60,383 nt of DNA, taken from IMG/VR virus record IMGVR_UViG_3300030012_001783, positions 1 through 60,383 of that record; one strand, 5' to 3'. Under the pieces are notes generated by a model, which ran no database searches, had not been told where the DNA came from, and saw only the letters and a list, made by a program, of their open reading frames with translations. The position numbers were made by a program, and so were the translations under genes. Shown here one piece after another: positions 56,657-60,383 of the stretch. This stretch comes from a virus. Each line of letters starts with the position of its first letter. Positions within the stretch are counted from its first letter, which is position 1.

Positions 56657-59044
56657 TTATTGTGTTTTGATTGTTATGTATTTTCCGTTTATATCTCTAC
56701 CAACCTCAGGCTGAACACCGGTCTTATATAAAGCATATGAATTTAACCACTTATAGAATCTTGTTCTTGATATAGTCATCTTTGCTTTTGGTCCATAATC
56801 CGGATACTCTTCGATGAAGTCATAATAAAGTTGTTGACTATTCAATCTTGAATTTGATATTAATTTTTCATTTGACGATGAGCCGTCTATTAGCCCACAC
56901 CATTCGATGAAGTCGTGACAAGTCTCTGCTGATAGTTGTCTAATCTTTAAGTTAACAAATTGACTTTGCTTAAGTCCTTCTGCTAAATATTTTTGAAGAC
57001 ACCCAATCATATAGTTGTCAAAACTACACCAATCTCTATCACTCCAATCACCGAACATTAATTTACCAAACTCATCCAATGGAGTAAAGTTTTTGTTGTA
57101 ATGCTGATGCAGTTCTAACTCCCACTTTCTACGTGCAAATGAATTACCTGCACCCTTTATGGCATAGTTAGTTGTGATTGCAATCTTAGGTGACTTAGAG
57201 AATGGTATCTTGATAGCATCCTTATTCTTCTTCTCAAGAGTAAGACCCTCTGTTACAACGCTAAACAATCTTTCAAAATCAAAATTCTTTTTAACGTCAT
57301 CGAACACAAGTATCTGAGTATCTGCTGATACAAGTTGGTATGCAAACGAACGCTCAAATGTAAAAGACTTTCCGTCAATTGTCACAACCTTCTTCATTTT
57401 AGATAGAGCATTCATAAACAAACCTTTACCCGTACCACCCTCAGGATTATCTGATATAACCTCATCGTTTAGTATTATTGCCGGGCAGTATGATAAATTT
57501 TTGTGAGCGTGAAGCATAAAACCAATTGTGCTTTCCATTGATTTTACTCTCTTATCTTCACCACCACAAATGTTGTTTATGAATGTCTTGTAATCACAAT
57601 CTACAACATCGCATATATCAAAGTTCCTATCTATCACGTGGTCTTTCCAAACATAACCACCCAAGTCTAAGTAATCAATAGTTTTTATTGAGTCCTTTGT
57701 TATGTGTACTGCACAGTTTCTGTAGTATAGATAAGCACTATCCTTTGTATCCTCAATAAAGTATATATCTATTGTTGCTAACAGAGTTAAAAATTCTTCT
57801 CTAAATAACCTTGTATTATCTGCAAAGTAATTATAGATAGTAGAGTCATCGAGTTCAATTAGATGACCCAATATAAAGTCCTTAATCTCTTTCTCTGATG
57901 TATGGTCTATAAGGTTATTAGTTACCTTTACAAACACGTAATTCTTACTACCCTCCGGACAGTATTTATAGAATCCGTTATCCTCTAAGAAATGCTTAAA
58001 TAATATGTGAACGATTTTAATAGCACCTTTATCATTCTTAGTCCAAAATTGTTTAAGAGAGTTCTCCTCTGATACTTTTGTTAGAACAGCCTCTATTGTA
58101 TCGCCATCTAAATTGGACTCTGCTAATTGATGACGAATCTCTTTTTTTGTTACACCTCTCCTTAACTTTGCTTTGATATTATTTACTCTCTCATCATCTT
58201 CATAATACTTCGTTCCAAAGTTCTGAGTATTAGCATAAGCACTATCAATAGTTCTTGTAATCTCACTTACCGGAAAATTTCTTGTAGCATAATTATTTAA
58301 AACATATGACGCTAAACTTTTATTTATACCATAATCATTAAAAGCCATAGCTAAAATAAAAGTATTTTGATTACGCTGACCTTCAGACATTGGGTATTTC
58401 TTTGTCCACCAAGTAACAAGAATGTCTACAATCTTATTCTCATCTGTTATTGGTATGGTTGGAGCGTCTCTGTAAACAGATACCTCTCTGTATTCAATGT
58501 CCTCTATTGTGTCCCATATAGATGAGTTCTCATTGATATAAATTAAAGGGTCGTAAGATTCATAACACACTCTACTTATATTCTTACAAGTCTTATCAAA
58601 GTATTCTGAATTGAAATGATTATCGAGAGAGTTAAAATAGTTTACATGGTTATCAATATCTTGTGGTATCTTAATCAATGCTTTTAAACCATTACCTGAT
58701 GGACTAATAAAAACTGAGTATACAAACTTGTCCTTAGTTAATCTTTCTTTATCTGCTAATAGTTCTTTTTTATTAGGATAACCATCAAAGTCCAAGCATA
58801 TTATTCCACTATGCTCATTGATAGAGTTATCGTTTCTCTTAGAAAATACACCTGAAAAACATATAGCCGGTAGCATTTTCTTCAGTTCATTACGAGAAGA
58901 TTTATCCTTCTCTTGCCGTATGTTCTTTACTAATTCTTTGGAAGAACCTTCCTTGATTCTCTCTAGCACCACACCAACTTCTCTGTGGAATGGAGTCGAG
59001 GTTTCCTTGATATTCTTAAATATCGTGACGTTTTTTGTTGCCAT
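56657..59044 (-). CDS. Primase-helicase (VirE/BT4734-like N-terminus plus D5/SF3-like helicase)
   Basis: 795 aa. N-terminal part (residues about 10-190) resembles the VirE-N/BT4734-like primase region: GIICLDFDGYPNKKELLADKERLTKDKFVYSVFISPSGNGLKALIKIP gives a prim-pol-like LDFD....SPSG.G.K core. Residues about 205-270 (NQNTFILAMAFNDYGINKSLASYVLNNYATRNF) resemble the helix bundle that follows primases. The C-terminal ATPase has Walker A EGGTGKGLFMNAL (about residue 535), Walker B ILVFDDV (about 578), and the SF3-like sensor IAITTNYAIKGAGNSFARRK. It is the replicative primase-helicase, first gene of the leftward operon from the promoter at 59124-59155. Confidence 0.88.
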   Translation of the reverse strand: MATKNVTIFKNIKETSTPFHREVGVVLERIKEGSSKELVKNIRQEKDKSSRNELKKMLPAICFSGVFSKRNDNSINEHSGIICLDFDGYPNKKELLADKERLTKDKFVYSVFISPSGNGLKALIKIPQDIDNHVNYFNSLDNHFNSEYFDKTCKNISRVCYESYDPLIYINENSSIWDTIEDIEYREVSVYRDAPTIPITDENKIVDILVTWWTKKYPMSEGQRNQNTFILAMAFNDYGINKSLASYVLNNYATRNFPVSEITRTIDSAYANTQNFGTKYYEDDERVNNIKAKLRRGVTKKEIRHQLAESNLDGDTIEAVLTKVSEENSLKQFWTKNDKGAIKIVHILFKHFLEDNGFYKYCPEGSKNYVFVKVTNNLIDHTSEKEIKDFILGHLIELDDSTIYNYFADNTRLFREEFLTLLATIDIYFIEDTKDSAYLYYRNCAVHITKDSIKTIDYLDLGGYVWKDHVIDRNFDICDVVDCDYKTFINNICGGEDKRVKSMESTIGFMLHAHKNLSYCPAIILNDEVISDNPEGGTGKGLFMNALSKMKKVVTIDGKSFTFERSFAYQLVSADTQILVFDDVKKNFDFERLFSVVTEGLTLEKKNKDAIKIPFSKSPKIAITTNYAIKGAGNSFARRKWELELHQHYNKNFTPLDEFGKLMFGDWSDRDWCSFDNYMIGCLQKYLAEGLKQSQFVNLKIRQLSAETCHDFIEWCGLIDGSSSNEKLISNSRLNSQQLYYDFIEEYPDYGPKAKMTISRTRFYKWLNSYALYKTGVQPEVGRDINGKYITIKTQ

Positions 59045-59106
59045 TGTGTTGATTTAATGTTATTTAATTTTTCTTAACACCCTCATACTCAGTAGTATTG
59101 ATGAAA

Positions 59107-59204
59107 ATGTTAATTTTATTATTCAAATATAGAGAATAAAAAAAATATATACAAGTAAAATATATATAGAGAGTATAGAGCTATACTTTTCGTCATTTCA
59201 ACAT
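59107..59204. repeat. AT-rich dispersed repeat, copy B
   Basis: Collinear with 8811-8908 on the same strand: ATGTTaATTTTATT, the AATAAAAAAA and ATATATATA runs, and CGTCATTTCAACAT. Block spacing is exactly 84 nt in both. Copy B overlaps the promoter of the primase-helicase operon. Confidence 0.65.
59124..59155 (-). promoter_or_regulatory. Promoter for the replication operon
   Basis: On the minus strand CTTG (59155-59152), 20 nt, TATATTTG (59131-59124). The -33 element is one base off. It reads into the primase-helicase gene with a leader of about 75 nt and lies directly after the ssb terminator. Confidence 0.78.
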
Positions 59205-59232
59205 AAAAAAAAGAGGAGCTTTTACGCTCCCC
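59205..59232 (-). terminator. Terminator of the recombination operon after ssb
   Basis: On the minus strand GGGGAGC, loop GTAAAA, GCTCCTC (one G·U), then eight T. It separates the recombination operon from the replication operon. Confidence 0.9.
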
Positions 59233-59241
59233 TTTGTAGTT

Positions 59242-59505
59242 TTAGAATGGTAAATCTTCTTCTACCGTTTCCGTAACCTTTTCTGTTGTGTTTGACTTTG
59301 GTTTAAAAGTATCAAGCTCAACATAAGGATTACCACTTCTACCTACCAACACGTTTAGGTTTACCCATCCTTTTTCAGATGCGTGTTTTTTAAGGAATGG
59401 AATAGCATCCTCTACTTTAACTGATACTCTACCGACTACAAAGTCAGGTTGGTTTTCTCTCGTTGAGAACGAGAAACCGTCTGCAAAGATTTTCTCTTTT
59501 GCCAT
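59242..59505 (-). CDS. Single-stranded DNA-binding protein (phage type)
   Basis: 87 aa, small. Beta-rich core (FVVGRVSVKVEDAIPFLKKHASEKGWVNLNVLVGRSGNPYVELDTFKP) of an OB-fold type, and an acidic C-terminal tail ending EEDLPF, the hallmark tip by which SSBs recruit partner proteins. It would protect single strands and load the annealing protein. It is encoded after the exonuclease in the same operon. The leader (about 60 nt) can form a pseudoknot, so translation may be self-regulated. Shorter than bacterial SSB (about 170 aa). Confidence 0.82.
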   Translation of the reverse strand: MAKEKIFADGFSFSTRENQPDFVVGRVSVKVEDAIPFLKKHASEKGWVNLNVLVGRSGNPYVELDTFKPKSNTTEKVTETVEEDLPF

Positions 59506-59520
59506 AATAAAAAATATTTA

Positions 59521-59569
59521 TCCCTCTTTATAAAGGCTAATGTAGACTGAGGGAGCGTCTACAAAAGCC
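59521..59569 (-). promoter_or_regulatory. Possible pseudoknot in the ssb leader
   Basis: In the minus-strand RNA, GGCU (59569-59566) pairs with AGCC (59538-59535) and UGUAGAC with GUCUACA (59563-59557 / 59547-59541), giving a hairpin with the loop GCUCCCUCA. Its UCCCUC can pair with GAGGGA downstream (59526-59521), 15-20 nt before the ssb start. Together this is an H-type pseudoknot. By analogy with phage T4 gene 32, it could be an SSB-binding translational operator (inference). Confidence 0.5.
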
Positions 59570-59579
59570 ATCTGTGTGA

Positions 59580-59595
59580 GTCCGTTGAAACGGAC
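59580..59595. repeat. Palindrome copy at the exonuclease stop codon
   Basis: GTCCGTTGAAACGGAC. Its right end includes the last base of the UAG stop of the exonuclease gene. No T run follows on the minus strand, so it is not a terminator; it may separate the exonuclease and ssb messages. Confidence 0.75.
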
Positions 59596-60329
59596 TAATC
59601 AATGTACATATCAATATAGTAGTCATCAATAGTAAGCTCAGCATCTTCAGAAAAGAATTTATTATAAACCTCTATTGCTTTTTCTACTTTGCCTTCACCC
59701 CTTCTGATAAATTCCTCAGTCGGTCTAAAGACTCCAAGCATCTTTGTAGTCTTATCTATAGCGATAAATATTAAGGGCTTACCAAACAACTCTTGGTAAA
59801 TATATGCTTGGCTATCGTAGTTATAAAGATAAGCTGACTTACTAAACTTCTTTATGTCACCGGTAGTTTTTAAATCTATCAAGCAATCAGAAGCTACAAT
59901 ATCTGCTTTACCTTTCCACATCATACCCTTTATTTCTTTTACGCTTGGGACTTCATATTCGTTAGTCTCATCGTAAATCATATCAAACATATCCATATTA
60001 GAATTTATAGCATCAACCCATGACTTTATCTCCACCACCTCTTTATCAAGTAGACAAAAGTCTAACTCGTTGTCAGCAACAAAGTCCTTGTACTTCTTTG
60101 TGTTTCTTGAGGCTACATCTAATGTTACAACATCCTTAGCTTTTTCAGGCTCAAGTATCAACTGATGAAACAATCTACCTTTAGCAAAGTTTTGATTGTC
60201 TTTACGTGTAACCCCAAACTCTTTTGGATTGTTTAATAATGCACTAATATCTGAATTAGAGAGATAGTTTTTACCTATCCCTCCGTAATATTCAGCATCG
60301 TCTTTAAGTTTGTCTATTATGTCTTTCAT
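59595..60329 (-). CDS. PD-(D/E)XK exonuclease (RecE/YqaJ-like), partner of the annealing protein
   Basis: 244 aa from the ATG at 60329 (1 nt after the annealing-protein stop, TAAGATG). A start at 60347 in frame would overlap that gene and is less likely. Motifs: LSNSDISALLNNP, FAKGRLFHQLILEPEK (early helix), MMWKGKADIVASDCLIDLKTTGDIKKF with the Asp and D-LKT catalytic set, and SKSAYLYNYDSQAYIYQ. This is the DUF3799/YqaJ-type exonuclease core, which degrades one strand to leave a single-stranded tail. With the DUF1071 protein it forms a recombination pair like RecE-RecT. Confidence 0.88.
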   Translation of the reverse strand: MKDIIDKLKDDAEYYGGIGKNYLSNSDISALLNNPKEFGVTRKDNQNFAKGRLFHQLILEPEKAKDVVTLDVASRNTKKYKDFVADNELDFCLLDKEVVEIKSWVDAINSNMDMFDMIYDETNEYEVPSVKEIKGMMWKGKADIVASDCLIDLKTTGDIKKFSKSAYLYNYDSQAYIYQELFGKPLIFIAIDKTTKMLGVFRPTEEFIRRGEGKVEKAIEVYNKFFSEDAELTIDDYYIDMYID

Positions 60330-60381
60330 CTTACATTGCTTTTTCAATCTCTTTCTTAACAGTAGCCTTCATCTTGTATTT
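60284..60381. repeat. Terminal direct repeat (right copy)
   Basis: Exact copy of bases 1-98, with the exonuclease N-terminus and the end of the annealing-protein gene inside it. Base 60382 differs from base 99. The genome is continuous across this junction. Confidence 0.9.
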
Positions 60382-60383
60382 AG

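Noticed and set aside
2098-59595. CRISPR-like array from the repeated palindrome
   Set aside because: The copies are single, widely spaced and in different contexts, with no regular spacers.

Overview
The window is a complete or near-complete genome of a tailed phage, most likely a short-tailed (podovirus-like) virus of a Bacteroidota/Flavobacteriia host. The last 98 bases (60284-60381) repeat the first 98 exactly. The linear sequence is therefore a circular or terminally redundant assembly of about 60.28 kb, opened inside the recombination genes. The host call rests on several signs: very AT-rich DNA, starts without Shine-Dalgarno sequences, repeated Bacteroidota-type promoters (TTTG, about 20 nt, then TAnnTTTG) in front of transcription units, and a virally encoded protein with a type IX secretion sorting domain. 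I found no RNA polymerase, DNA polymerase, integrase, tRNA or CRISPR. The phage appears to use host transcription and host DNA synthesis.

Layout. (1) Leftward recombination operon, crossing the junction: promoter at 2055-2086, then DUF3846 protein, a small membrane protein, a DnaA-domain-IV-like protein, DUF1071 single-strand annealing protein, PD-(D/E)XK exonuclease (60329 to 59595), SSB with an acidic tail, and a terminator at 59205. (2) Leftward accessory early region, 2328-7955: a class II glutamine amidotransferase/gamma-glutamylcyclotransferase fusion, an amidoligase-like enzyme and many small proteins. (3) Divergent control region, 8018-8960, with iteron-like GC-rich DNA, a 50-aa gene and opposing promoters. 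(4) Rightward block, 8961-52812: groEL, phoH, groES, LamG fibre protein, secreted T9SS protein, barrel-like outer-membrane protein, lysis genes (M15 endopeptidase, holin), terminase, portal, scaffold, major capsid, connector and tail proteins, then three large probable ejection proteins. (5) Leftward replication operon, 59044 to 53196: primase-helicase, SF2 helicase, VRR-NUC, a second DnaA-C-like protein, HNH and PD-(D/E)XK nucleases.

The main discovery is RNA-level. Four sequences on the minus strand of the accessory early region match the hammerhead ribozyme core exactly (CUGAUGA, stem II, GAAA, stem III, GUC cleavage triplet). They lie at 4406-4469, 5430-5493, 7274-7341 (type I) and 6206-6256 (type III). 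Each lies between two genes. In the three type I copies the upstream stop codon is in or next to stem I, and cleavage would leave a 20-23 nt leader before the next start codon. I infer that this early mRNA is cut into separate messages by self-cleavage. Stem III of the type I copies is built on a palindrome, GTCCGTTTGAACGGAC and variants, which recurs 12 times in the genome: in ribozymes, in rho-independent terminators, in a 5' leader, next to the candidate origin, and inside genes.

Other points of interest: the amidoligase plus amidotransferase/cyclotransferase set, a collinear AT-rich repeat of about 98 bp at 8811 and 59107, a possible pseudoknot in the ssb leader, and two structured untranslated regions (2135-2328 and 52813-53024).
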